Positions 1 through 6,314 of a stretch of DNA of 6,729 nucleotides are shown one piece after another (positions within the stretch are counted from its first letter, which is position 1; the number at the start of each line of letters is the position of its first letter). The DNA comes from an uncultured Desulfuromonas sp. (GTDB lineage Bacteria; Desulfobacterota; Desulfuromonadia; Desulfuromonadales; Trichloromonadaceae), in assembly GCA_937982495.1 (NCBI GenBank), contig CALJLX010000311.1, positions 1 through 6,729 of the forward strand, written 5' to 3'. Under the pieces are notes generated by a model that was not told the origin of the DNA, ran no database searches, and was given only the letters and a program-made list of their open reading frames with translations. A program made the position numbers and the translations under genes.

Positions 1-66
1 CAGAAATTCCAGGGGATTGTCCGCCTCGGTGGGGTGTACCTGCCATTCGATCATGGCCCGAATCAT
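1..66 (-). CDS. 5' end of an unidentified protein gene, partial (runs off left edge)
   Basis: On the minus strand an open frame begins with ATG at 66 or with an in-frame ATG at 54 and stays open to the window edge, giving 22 or 18 residues. From the second start it reads MIEWQVHPTEADNPLEFL. A purine-rich GGGAGG (complement of 68-73) is only one base from the first ATG but 13 from the second, so the start at 54 is more likely. The piece is too short to name. The pattern V-P-E-A-x-x-x-L-x-x-F-L faintly recalls the N-terminal S4-like segment of RluA-family pseudouridine synthases, but this is only a guess. It is transcribed away from smc. Confidence 0.45.
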   Translation of the reverse strand, partial: MIRAMIEWQVHPTEADNPLEFL

Positions 67-80
67 ACCTCCCAAGGCGG

Positions 81-109
81 ATTAAAGGCAACCGGATAAA
101 ATCTTTACA
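81..109 (-). promoter_or_regulatory. possible promoter for the leftward gene
   Basis: Read on the minus strand, a -35-like TGTAAA (104-109) and a -10-like TTTAAT (81-86) are separated by 17 bases. Transcription would start near position 75, just ahead of the GGGAGG ribosome-binding site. The -10 box matches consensus at five of six positions but the -35 at only three, so this is a weak prediction. It shares positions 104-109 with the proposed smc promoter on the other strand. Confidence 0.3.
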
Positions 110-132
110 TGCCGGTGCCCCCTTGATAACAT
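104..132 (+). promoter_or_regulatory. possible sigma70-type promoter for smc
   Basis: TTTACA (104-109, five of six consensus positions) and TAACAT (127-132, four of six) are spaced by 17 bases. The predicted start near 139 would give an untranslated leader of about 50 bases before the smc ATG at 190. No better pair was seen in the gap. Prediction by eye only. Confidence 0.4.
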
Positions 133-189
133 GCCACGCTATTTGTTTTGTCCCGGCCGTCCGGCCCAGGAGTCGTCTTTTCCTCATCC

Positions 190-3100
190 ATGAAGATCAA
201 GCGGGTAGAAATCCAGGGTTTCAAATCCTTCGTCGATCGGGTCGCCCTCGATTTCGAGTCGGGAATCACCGCCATCCTCGGCCCCAACGGTTGCGGCAAG
301 AGCAATATCGTCGACGCCATCCGCTGGGCGATGGGGGAGCAGAACGCCAAGAATCTGCGCGGCCGCGCCATGGAGGATGTGATTTTCGGCGGCAGCGAAT
401 CGCGCAAGCCGCTGGGTATGGCCGAGGTCTCGATGATTTTCGCCAACGACGACGGCCTGGCCCCCGCCGCCTACCGCCAGTACGCGGAAATTATGGTCAC
501 CCGCCGGCTCTTTCGTAACGGCGACAGCGAATATCTGATCAACAAGACCCCTTGCCGGTTGCTCGACATCTCCGAACTCTTCATGGATACGGGGGTCGGG
601 GCGCGGGCCTACTCGATCATCGAGCAGGGCAAAATCGGCATGATCCTCAACGCCAAGCCCGAGGATCGCCGCTTTCTCATCGAGGAGGCGGCCGGGGTCA
701 CCAAATATAAATCCCGCAAGAAAGCGGCCCTGCGCAAGATCGAGGCGACCCGCCAGAACCTGCTGCGGCTGGGGGATATCGTCGCCGAGGTGCGACGGCA
801 GACCGCGAGCCTCAAGCGCCAGGCGCAGAAGGCCGAGCGTTTTCGCGCCCTGCGGGAAGAGCTCAAAGGGATCGAGGTAGGGCTGGCCCGGCGGCGTTTC
901 GCCGAACTGAGCGCGACCCTCGAAGCGGGGGGGGCGCGAGACAAGGAAGAACGTCAGACCCTGACCGCCCTGGCGGCGCGTCTGGAGCAGGAAGAGCGAA
1001 CGCTGGACGAGGCGCGCCAGGCCCAGGGGGAGGAAGAGCGGGTGGTCGCGCGCTTGCAGGAGCAGGTATTTCTCCTTGCCGCCGAGCTCGAAAAGGTCGC
1101 CGGGCGGCTCGCCCTGGCGGCCCGGGAAGGGGAAGGCCTGGCCCGCCGCCGGGAACAGGGCCTCGCCGAGGAACAGGAGGTGGCGCGGCGTCTGGCCGAG
1201 GCCGACGGCGAGGAAGAACGCCTCAAGCAGACCCGCGAAGACCTCGGCGGGGATCTGGAGCGGGAATTACGGCATCTTGCCGAGGGGGAGGCGGCCCTGG
1301 CCGAACTCTCTCAGCGCGATGGGGATCTGGACGCGGCGCAGCAGGAAACCCGCCAGTTGCTCTACCGGCTATTGACCGACCTGTCCCAGCTCAGTGCCGG
1401 CCAGCAGGAGATCGAACGCCGCCGCCGTCAGCTCGAAGAACGCAAGACCCGGCAGCGCGGCGAAACGGTGCGTCTGCGGGAACAGCTCGGAGAGGCCGAA
1501 TCTCTCATCGCCGAGCTGGCGACGTCCCTCGCCGCCCTGCGCGCCGCCCATGCGTCCCTGGGGGAAGAGCAGGAAGGGTTGCGCGACGCCGTCGCCCGCC
1601 TTCGGGAAGAGCGGGAGGAGAACGAGGCGATTCTCGCCCGTCACCGCGAGGAACTTGGGCGGAACCGTTCCCGGCTTCTCTCCCTGCGCCAGCTGGAGCG
1701 GGATCTCGAAGGCTATGGCGGCGGCGTCAAGGCGCTCTTCGCCGACGACGGGTGGCGCGGCCGCTTCTCCGGGGTGGTCGCCGATCACCTCGAAGCCCCG
1801 GCCCATCTGGAAACGGCCCTGGAAGCGGTTTTGGGCGAGCGCTTGCAGGCCCTCGTCGCCCCCGATCGCGAAACCGCCGTCGCCGCCGCCGCCTTTCTCG
1901 GCGGCCGGGACGGTCGTTCGACCTTCGCTTGGCCCGACTGGACGACGGCGCCCGCGCCGCTTCCCGACGGCGCCCGCCCCCTGGCGGAACTGGTCAGTCC
2001 GCGTCCCGGGAGCGAGGATCTGGTCCGCGCCCTGCTTGCCGGTTGCGGCCAGGTGCCGAGCCTGGAACCCTACTGGGGACGACCCCTCCCCGCCGGAACG
2101 CTGTTGGTCACTGAGGCCGGCGAACTGTTGAGCTGGCGCGGGGAATTCACCGGCGGCGGCCGTCAGGGGCTGGGACAGGGACTCCTGCACAAAAAACGCG
2201 AAATGAAGGAACTCGCCGTGCTGGTCGCATCCCAGGAAGAGCGTCTCGCCGCCCTCGATGGGGAACGGGAGCGCTTGCGGGAGGCCCTGCGCGCGAGCGA
2301 GGAACGGCTGCGCGAGGTCGAAAGTGCCCGCCACGGGCAGGCGCTCAAGGTCATGGACAGCGAAAAGGATCGGCAGCGACTGGAAGATACCCGCGCCCGT
2401 CTGGACGAGCGGCTGGAGTTGCTGGCCCTCGAAGACGAGCAGCTGCACGGCGAGGAGCGGGAGCTCGACCGCCGCCTGGAGGAGACCCAAGGCGCCCGGG
2501 CGCATCTGGAAGGGCAACGCCTGGAGCACGAGGAGGGGGTTGCCCGGATCCAGGAAGAGGCCCAGGTGTTGCGCCGGGAAATCGCCGTAGTGCGCGAGCG
2601 GGTGACGGCGCTGAAGGTGACGGTCGCCGGTCTGCGCGAGCGGGAGGACGGCCAGCGGGGGGAGTTGGATCGCCTGGCCCGTCTGCGCCGGGATCTGCAG
2701 AGCCGGCGGACGCTCATCGCCGAACGCTGCCGGGAGGCGCTGGAGGAGGAGGCGCGCCTGGCGGCCGAGAGCGAGCACCTGAAAATCGAGCAGGAGGTGC
2801 TGGCCGAGCGCCACCTCGGGGATCAGGCGCGTCTGGCCGAAGTTCGCGAGCGTTTCGCTCTCGCCCAAGAGAAGCTGGAGGAACGCCAGGAGCGTTTGCG
2901 CCGGCTGCGCGAAGAGCTCGACGCCCTGCGCGAGACCCATGGCGCTGGGCAGCTGCGGCTGCGGGAGCTGGCCCTGGAAGCGGAACACCTTCATGCCAAC
3001 GTGCTGGAACGCTATCGCGTCGACCTGCGCGATGGCACGGCGACGACGGAGGTGGAGGCCGATGTCGAGGCGGCACAAGGGCGGCTGGAGGAGTTGCGCC

Positions 3101-3732
3101 AGGCTGTCGAGGCGATCGGCGAGGTCAATCTGACCGCCATCGAGGAATATCGCGAGTTGGAAGAAAGGGGCCAGTTTCTCCAGGTGCAGCAGGAGGATCT
3201 GCGACAGTCCTTGGATGGACTTCAGACCGCTATCGGCAAGATCAACCGCACCACCCGCAAGCGCTTTCGCGAAACCTTCGATCTGGTCAACGACAAGTTT
3301 CGGGAGATATTCCCGCGTCTCTTCCGCGGCGGTCAGGGGGAATTGCGGCTGACCGACGAGAGCGACCTGCTGGAAACGGGGCTCGAGATCATCGTCCAGC
3401 CGCCGGGCAAGAAGCTGCAGAACGTCAGCCTCCTCTCCGGCGGGGAAAAGGCGCTCACGGCGGTGGCGTTGATCTTTTCCATCTTTCTCATCAAGCCTTC
3501 CCCGTTCTGTATGCTCGATGAGGTGGATGCCCCCCTGGACGACGCCAACATCGGCCGCTTCAATGAAATGATCAAGGAAATGTCCGAGGTTTCCCAGTTC
3601 ATCATCATTACCCACAGCAAGCGGACCATGGAGGTCGCCGACACCCTCTATGGAGTGACTATGGAGGAGCCGGGGGTTTCCAAGCTGGTCTCGGTGCGTT
3701 TCCACGAATTCGAGGAGGCTTATGGCCTTTAA
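190..3732 (+). CDS. smc: chromosome segregation/condensation ATPase SMC
   Basis: Structural maintenance of chromosomes protein, 1180 aa, full length for bacterial SMC. It forms the ring-shaped condensin that, with ScpA and ScpB in other bacteria, loops and segregates DNA. The N-terminal head has the typical opening MKIKRVEIQGFKSF and Walker A GPNGCGKSN (31-39), with the IIEQGKI segment near 143-149. Two long coiled coils rich in E, R, L and Q (about 165-505 and 660-970) flank a hinge (about 507-657) that begins GYGGGVKALF and ends near a GGG triplet. The C-terminal head carries signature LSGGEKA (1082-1088), Walker B CMLDEVDAP (1107-1115) and the D-loop. I chose ATG 190 over the in-frame TTG at 148 because the family starts at MKIKRVEIQGF. 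The nearest Shine-Dalgarno, AGGAG (168-172), lies an unusually long 17 bases upstream. Start of the smc-roadblock-ftsY operon; scpA and scpB are not here. Confidence 0.97.
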   Translation: MKIKRVEIQGFKSFVDRVALDFESGITAILGPNGCGKSNIVDAIRWAMGEQNAKNLRGRAMEDVIFGGSESRKPLGMAEVSMIFANDDGLAPAAYRQYAEIMVTRRLFRNGDSEYLINKTPCRLLDISELFMDTGVGARAYSIIEQGKIGMILNAKPEDRRFLIEEAAGVTKYKSRKKAALRKIEATRQNLLRLGDIVAEVRRQTASLKRQAQKAERFRALREELKGIEVGLARRRFAELSATLEAGGARDKEERQTLTALAARLEQEERTLDEARQAQGEEERVVARLQEQVFLLAAELEKVAGRLALAAREGEGLARRREQGLAEEQEVARRLAEADGEEERLKQTREDLGGDLERELRHLAEGEAALAELSQRDGDLDAAQQETRQLLYRLLTDLSQLSAGQQEIERRRRQLEERKTRQRGETVRLREQLGEAESLIAELATSLAALRAAHASLGEEQEGLRDAVARLREEREENEAILARHREELGRNRSRLLSLRQLERDLEGYGGGVKALFADDGWRGRFSGVVADHLEAPAHLETALEAVLGERLQALVAPDRETAVAAAAFLGGRDGRSTFAWPDWTTAPAPLPDGARPLAELVSPRPGSEDLVRALLAGCGQVPSLEPYWGRPLPAGTLLVTEAGELLSWRGEFTGGGRQGLGQGLLHKKREMKELAVLVASQEERLAALDGERERLREALRASEERLREVESARHGQALKVMDSEKDRQRLEDTRARLDERLELLALEDEQLHGEERELDRRLEETQGARAHLEGQRLEHEEGVARIQEEAQVLRREIAVVRERVTALKVTVAGLREREDGQRGELDRLARLRRDLQSRRTLIAERCREALEEEARLAAESEHLKIEQEVLAERHLGDQARLAEVRERFALAQEKLEERQERLRRLREELDALRETHGAGQLRLRELALEAEHLHANVLERYRVDLRDGTATTEVEADVEAAQGRLEELRQAVEAIGEVNLTAIEEYRELEERGQFLQVQQEDLRQSLDGLQTAIGKINRTTRKRFRETFDLVNDKFREIFPRLFRGGQGELRLTDESDLLETGLEIIVQPPGKKLQNVSLLSGGEKALTAVALIFSIFLIKPSPFCMLDEVDAPLDDANIGRFNEMIKEMSEVSQFIIITHSKRTMEVADTLYGVTMEEPGVSKLVSVRFHEFEEAYGL

Positions 3733-4081
3733 GGCGATTCTCGGGGATCTGGTCGCGGCGGTGCCCGGCGCCGGCGGGGCGATCCTCGCCGACTGGGAGG
3801 GAGAGGCGGTCGATCAGGTCGCGCGCATGGATGCCTACGAGCTCAAGGTGATCGGCGCCCACAAGGGTGTGATCCTCAATCGCCTGCGCGATCTGGTGCA
3901 GCGTCTCGACGGGGCCGAACCCCGGGAGATCGTCATTACCACCGACCGCATGGAGATTCTGGTCATGCCGGTGACTTCCGAATATTTTCTGGTCTTGACC
4001 CTGGCGCGGGGGCAGGCCTTTGGACGGGCGCTTTTCGAGGCGCGCCGCTGTGTCGCGCGATTGATCGGGGAGATCGGCTGA
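3722..4081 (+). CDS. roadblock/LC7 domain protein
   Basis: Small 119-aa protein that looks like a single roadblock/LC7 domain. The pattern is an N-terminal helix (1-17), strands around GGAILADWEGEAVD, a central helix (about ELKVIGAHKGVILNRLRDLV), a strand pair EIVITTDRMEILVMPV / YFLVLTLAR, and a closing helix of about 20 residues. No signal peptide or membrane segment is visible. Roadblock proteins such as MglB are usually dimers that regulate or scaffold small GTPases; the role here is unknown. The start overlaps the end of smc by 11 bp, and its strong ribosome-binding site AGGAGG (3713-3718) lies inside the smc coding region with a short 3-base gap, so translation is probably coupled to smc. 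ftsY, a GTPase, follows 47 bp downstream. Gene is certain; the family call rests on fold pattern and length. Confidence 0.85.
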   Translation: MAFKAILGDLVAAVPGAGGAILADWEGEAVDQVARMDAYELKVIGAHKGVILNRLRDLVQRLDGAEPREIVITTDRMEILVMPVTSEYFLVLTLARGQAFGRALFEARRCVARLIGEIG

Positions 4082-4128
4082 GCGCCTTAGAGCCCTCCGT
4101 TGTGCCGTATCCCGGGAGTGAATTGACC

Positions 4129-5370
4129 ATGGATCAGTTTTCCAATCTTCTGAAGAATTATCTCGCCCAACTCGGAGAGCTGCTCAAGTTTTGGGTGCAG
4201 ACCGTCGCTCCGCTCCTCGGCCGGTTGGGTGTGCCGGAAATCTATCGCGAAGTCGGAGCGCTCGGCGTCCTCTATCTGCTGGTCACCCTGGCGGTGGCGC
4301 TCTTCATTCTGCTGCTGCTGCGGATCGGGCGGCGCAAAAAGCCGGTTCCGCCCCGCCGGGCGGAAGTCACCCTTGAAGAGGAGGCCGAAGCGGAGGCGGT
4401 CGAAGCGGCGCCGACGCCACCGGAAAAAATCGCGGTCGAAGCCCCGGCCGCTCCGCCCGCGAGCCTTTTCGAGCGCATGCGCGCCGGGCTGGCGAAGACC
4501 CAGAGCGCCCTGGTCGGCCGTCTCGACAGTCTGCTCAGCGGTCGGCGGGTGGACGACGAACTGCTCGATGACCTAGAAGAACTCCTTATCACCGCCGATT
4601 TCGGCATGGCCACCACCGGCGACGTCATCCAGGCGCTGCGCGGCCGGGTCGCCCGTGGCGAGATGTCCCCCTCCGCCCTGCGCGCGGCCTTGCGCGAGGA
4701 GCTGCGCGAGCGCCTCAAGCTGGAGGCGGGGGCGCTCGACCTGGAACAGGCCCGGCCCTTCGTGATCATGGTTGTTGGGGTCAACGGCGTCGGCAAGACC
4801 ACCACCATCGGCAAGCTCGCCCGGCAGTTCACCTCCCAGGGCAAGCGGGTGGTGCTCGGTGCCGGCGACACCTTCCGCGCCGCCGCCGCCGAGCAGCTGG
4901 CGATCTGGGGGGAGCGCGCCGGGGTCGAGGTGATCCGTCACGGCGAGGGGGCCGATCCGGCCGCCGTGGCCTTCGACGCCGCCAAGGCGACTTTGGCCCG
5001 CAAGGCCGATGTGCTGATTCTCGATACCGCCGGCCGGCTGCACACCAAGGTCAATCTCATGGAAGAGATGAAGAAAATCCGCCGGGTGCTTGGGCGGGAG
5101 ATCCCCGGTGCCCCGCACGAAACCCTGCTGGTGCTCGACGCTACCACCGGGCAGAACGCCCTGATTCAGGCGCGGCTCTTCAAGGAGGCGGTCGAGGTCT
5201 CGGGCATCGCCCTGACCAAGCTGGACGGCACCGCCAAGGGGGGAATGGTGGTCGCCATCGGCGCCGAGCTGGGCCTGCCGGTGCGATATGTGGGGATCGG
5301 CGAGGGGGTCGACGATCTGCGACCCTTCGACCCCGATCTCTTCGTCGACGCATTGTTTCGGGAACCTTGA
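4129..5370 (+). CDS. ftsY: signal recognition particle receptor FtsY (membrane-anchored form)
   Basis: SRP receptor GTPase that docks Ffh-bound ribosomes at the inner membrane for co-translational insertion; 413 aa. An N-terminal amphipathic stretch is followed by a clear membrane segment (about 43-64, GVLYLLVTLAVALFILLLL) ending in RIGRRKK. Next come a short acidic, Ala/Pro-rich linker (78-110), the N domain (from about 112, with DDLEELLITADFG) and the G domain. G-domain motifs are GVNGVGKT (217-224), GDTFRAAA (246-253), DTAGR (299-303), TKLDGTAKGG (363-372) and the terminal GIGEGVDDLRPFDPDLF. I chose ATG 4129 because GGGAG (4114-4118) sits 10 bases upstream; an in-frame GTG at 4102 lacks such a site. 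It probably belongs to the smc transcript. No hairpin terminator is visible after its stop. Confidence 0.97.
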   Translation: MDQFSNLLKNYLAQLGELLKFWVQTVAPLLGRLGVPEIYREVGALGVLYLLVTLAVALFILLLLRIGRRKKPVPPRRAEVTLEEEAEAEAVEAAPTPPEKIAVEAPAAPPASLFERMRAGLAKTQSALVGRLDSLLSGRRVDDELLDDLEELLITADFGMATTGDVIQALRGRVARGEMSPSALRAALREELRERLKLEAGALDLEQARPFVIMVVGVNGVGKTTTIGKLARQFTSQGKRVVLGAGDTFRAAAAEQLAIWGERAGVEVIRHGEGADPAAVAFDAAKATLARKADVLILDTAGRLHTKVNLMEEMKKIRRVLGREIPGAPHETLLVLDATTGQNALIQARLFKEAVEVSGIALTKLDGTAKGGMVVAIGAELGLPVRYVGIGEGVDDLRPFDPDLFVDALFREP

Positions 5371-5376
5371 AAAATC

Positions 5377-5405
5377 TTGACTTTATCGGACCCTTTTTCT
5401 AATAT
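5377..5405 (+). promoter_or_regulatory. sigma70-type promoter for zapB-zapA
   Basis: TTGACT (5377-5382, five of six consensus positions) and TAATAT (5400-5405, four of six) are separated by exactly 17 bases. They lie in a conspicuously AT-rich 61-bp gap between the ftsY stop and the next gene. Transcription would start near 5412, giving a leader of about 20 bases that includes the GGAG ribosome-binding site (5419-5422). This is the best promoter match seen in the window and suggests the division genes are expressed partly independently of ftsY. Confidence 0.65.
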
Positions 5406-5431
5406 TTTCTATCGTACTGGAGTCTTTCACG

Positions 5432-5632
5432 ATGGCATCCGATACCCTGGAGCTGATTACTCGGCTCGAAGAAAAATTGACCCGGCTGCTCGACCGACAG
5501 AACGAACTGGGTCGGCGGGTGCGGGAGCTGGAACAGGAAAATCAGACGCTTCTGGAGGAGCGCCGGACTTTCCGCGAAGAGCTTGACCGGATCATCGGTC
5601 GTCTGGACCTTCTCGACGGGGAGTCTCTTTGA
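5432..5632 (+). CDS. zapB: ZapB-like coiled-coil cell division protein
   Basis: A 66-aa protein that is almost entirely one charged coiled coil, with leucines in heptad spacing (LEEKLTRLLDRQNELGRRV, then LEQENQTLLEERR). It has no membrane segment or signal peptide. In E. coli, ZapB is an 81-aa coiled coil that bundles and links the FtsZ ring to the nucleoid through ZapA. The C-terminal stretch FREELDRIIGRLDLL resembles the ZapB end QERLQALLGRMEEV as I remember it. The stop codon overlaps the zapA start, which strongly supports a shared role. GGAG (5419-5422) lies 9 bases before ATG 5432. Coiled coils of this length align easily with unrelated ones, so the name rests mainly on context. Confidence 0.8.
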   Translation: MASDTLELITRLEEKLTRLLDRQNELGRRVRELEQENQTLLEERRTFREELDRIIGRLDLLDGESL

Positions 5633-5919
5633 AAGAGTCGGTGGAGGTCACGATTCTTGGCCAGCCTTATGTGGTCAGAAGCGCGGAGCCGGCCGAGGAA
5701 GTGCGGCGGGTCGCGAGTTTTGTCAATGACCGACTGAACGAGGTGATGACTTCGGGCCGTTCCGCCGATACCCTGGCCAGTGCCATCCTGGCCCTGATGA
5801 ATGTTTCGGGGCGTTTGCTCCGACAGCAGGAAGCAGTCGCGCAGGGCGGAGACGAGGACGTGAATCGTCGCCTGCGCATCCTGCTGGAACGACTGGACGA
5901 TCAGTCCGGCGGGCAATAA
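5629..5919 (+). CDS. zapA: cell division protein ZapA
   Basis: ZapA-family protein, 96 aa, a cytoplasmic dimer/tetramer that crosslinks FtsZ protofilaments at midcell. The N-terminal globular domain shows the family pattern VEVTILGQPYVVRS, then a helix with VRRVASFVNDRLNEV, then a long helix with LASAILALMNVSGRLLRQQE that matches the position of FIAALNIS in E. coli ZapA. The C-terminal third is charged coiled coil. The start is TTG 5629, whose bases overlap the zapB stop (TTGA). GGGGAG (5618-5623) lies 5 bases upstream, which favours it over in-frame GTG 5641. A rare start plus stop/start overlap implies translational coupling to zapB. Followed by 6S RNA, as in E. coli. Confidence 0.92.
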   Translation: MKESVEVTILGQPYVVRSAEPAEEVRRVASFVNDRLNEVMTSGRSADTLASAILALMNVSGRLLRQQEAVAQGGDEDVNRRLRILLERLDDQSGGQ

Positions 5920-5940
5920 CCGGTCGGAATTAAAAGGGAT

Positions 5941-5978
5941 GACGTGTTTTGGTCGAATTCGGCCACGCGTCTTCTTTA
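5941..5978 (+). terminator. hairpin with T-rich tail after zapA, possible weak terminator
   Basis: About 20 bases after the zapA stop, GACG (5941-5944) can pair with CGTC (5968-5971) around an inner stem GGTCG-AATT-CGGCC (5951-5964, one G-U pair). The tract TTCTTT follows. The outer stem is short and bulged and the T run is interrupted, so termination efficiency is doubtful. Seen by eye; no folding energy was calculated. Confidence 0.28.
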
Positions 5979-5982
5979 CCAT

Positions 5983-6001
5983 CATCTCCCTGCTGGAGAT
6001 G
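5983..6001 (+). other. perfect 7-bp hairpin of unknown role in the zapA-6S spacer
   Basis: CATCTCC (5983-5989) and GGAGATG (5995-6001) form a perfect inverted repeat with a 5-base loop. No T run follows, so it is not an intrinsic terminator on the plus strand. It could be a transcript-stabilising 3' structure, part of an undescribed leader RNA, or a protein site. Confidence 0.4.
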
Positions 6002-6025
6002 CGACATCGAAACGGCAGTACCCCA

Positions 6026-6047
6026 CGGGTCGCGGCTGGGCCGCGAC
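6026..6047 (+). other. GC-rich hairpin upstream of 6S RNA, with alternative pairing into the 6S core
   Basis: GTCGCGG (6029-6035) and CCGCGAC (6041-6047) form a perfect 7-bp stem with a CTGGG loop. Downstream are only scattered T tracts (to about 6066), so terminator function is possible but weak. The 10-base arm CGGGTCGCGG (6026-6035) is also perfectly complementary to CCGCGACCCG at 6137-6146 inside the predicted 6S RNA, a longer match than the local stem. Confidence 0.4.
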
Positions 6048-6097
6048 GGTTTACCGGTTTGGTTTTCAGCCTCGGCTTTGTTTCATAGTTATCGTAG

Positions 6098-6275
6098 CCT
6101 TTGCAGGGCGTTCGCGGACCACAATCCAAGTGCCTTCCGCGACCCGGCTCAAGGAGTTTCGCCGATAAGGTTCTTACGGTTTCGACTCAAGTGACAGGGG
6201 AATTCCCCCTTGCCCTGCCGGCTTACGATGATTCGTGGTTGATGTTCCCCTGAACCCCGCCCGCCTGCCTTTTCC
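6098..6275 (+). ncRNA. ssrS: 6S RNA (SsrS), boundaries approximate
   Basis: 6S RNA mimics an open promoter and binds the housekeeping RNA polymerase holoenzyme, damping transcription in slow growth. Position is the first evidence: between zapA and 5-formyl-THF cyclo-ligase, the same place as in E. coli. Folding by eye gives an end stem GCAGGGCG (6103-6110) with CGCCTGC (6262-6268, one bulge). An inner closing stem pairs ACCACAATC (6118-6126) with GATTCGTGGT (6230-6239, one bulge). An open bubble follows (5' side 6127-6143), then CCGGC/GCCGG (6144-6148/6217-6221), a side hairpin AGGGG-AATTC-CCCCT (6196-6210) and a terminal hairpin (6162-6179). The rod with a central bubble and a small 3'-strand hairpin fits the family. 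The GTTCG motif (6110-6114) also recalls it. A possible -10, CATAGT (6084-6089), has no good -35, so the ends are uncertain by about ten bases. Confidence 0.72.
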
Positions 6276-6290
6276 TGTCCCTCCTCCAGG

Positions 6291-6305
6291 GCTCCCGCGC
6301 GGAGC
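6291..6305 (+). promoter_or_regulatory. hairpin covering the cyclo-ligase ribosome-binding site
   Basis: GCTCC (6291-6295) pairs with GGAGC (6301-6305) across a CGCGC loop. The 3' arm contains GGAG (6301-6304), the only convincing Shine-Dalgarno for the gene starting at 6315. The 5-bp stem would partly mask the site. Regulation is inferred, and a stem this short may be chance in GC-rich DNA. Confidence 0.3.
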
Positions 6306-6314
6306 ACTCTGGCC

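Noticed and set aside
148..189. TTG start giving SMC 14 extra residues.
   Set aside because: No Shine-Dalgarno precedes it, and SMC proteins begin at the MKIKRVEIQGF-type sequence encoded from 190.
1369..3705. Very long open frame (778 codons) antisense to smc.
   Set aside because: It mirrors smc codons in GC-rich DNA, where stops are rare in the opposite frame. Its translation is low-complexity, rich in Q, L and P, matches no family, and the sense frame is unmistakably SMC.
4272..4871. Ser/Arg-rich 199-codon open frame antisense to ftsY.
   Set aside because: Typical shadow frame of a GC-rich gene; no start signal or recognisable domain.
5983..6001. Considered as the outer stem of 6S RNA because GAGATG and CATCTC also occur at the ends of E. 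coli 6S.
   Set aside because: Here the two arms face each other across a 5-base loop, so they cannot enclose a rod of about 170 bases. The stems at 6103-6268 fit far better.
5944..6194. Two overlapping open frames of 74 and 81 codons in the zapA-6S spacer.
   Set aside because: They overlap the structured spacer and 6S RNA, lack good ribosome-binding sites, and their translations have no domain-like pattern.
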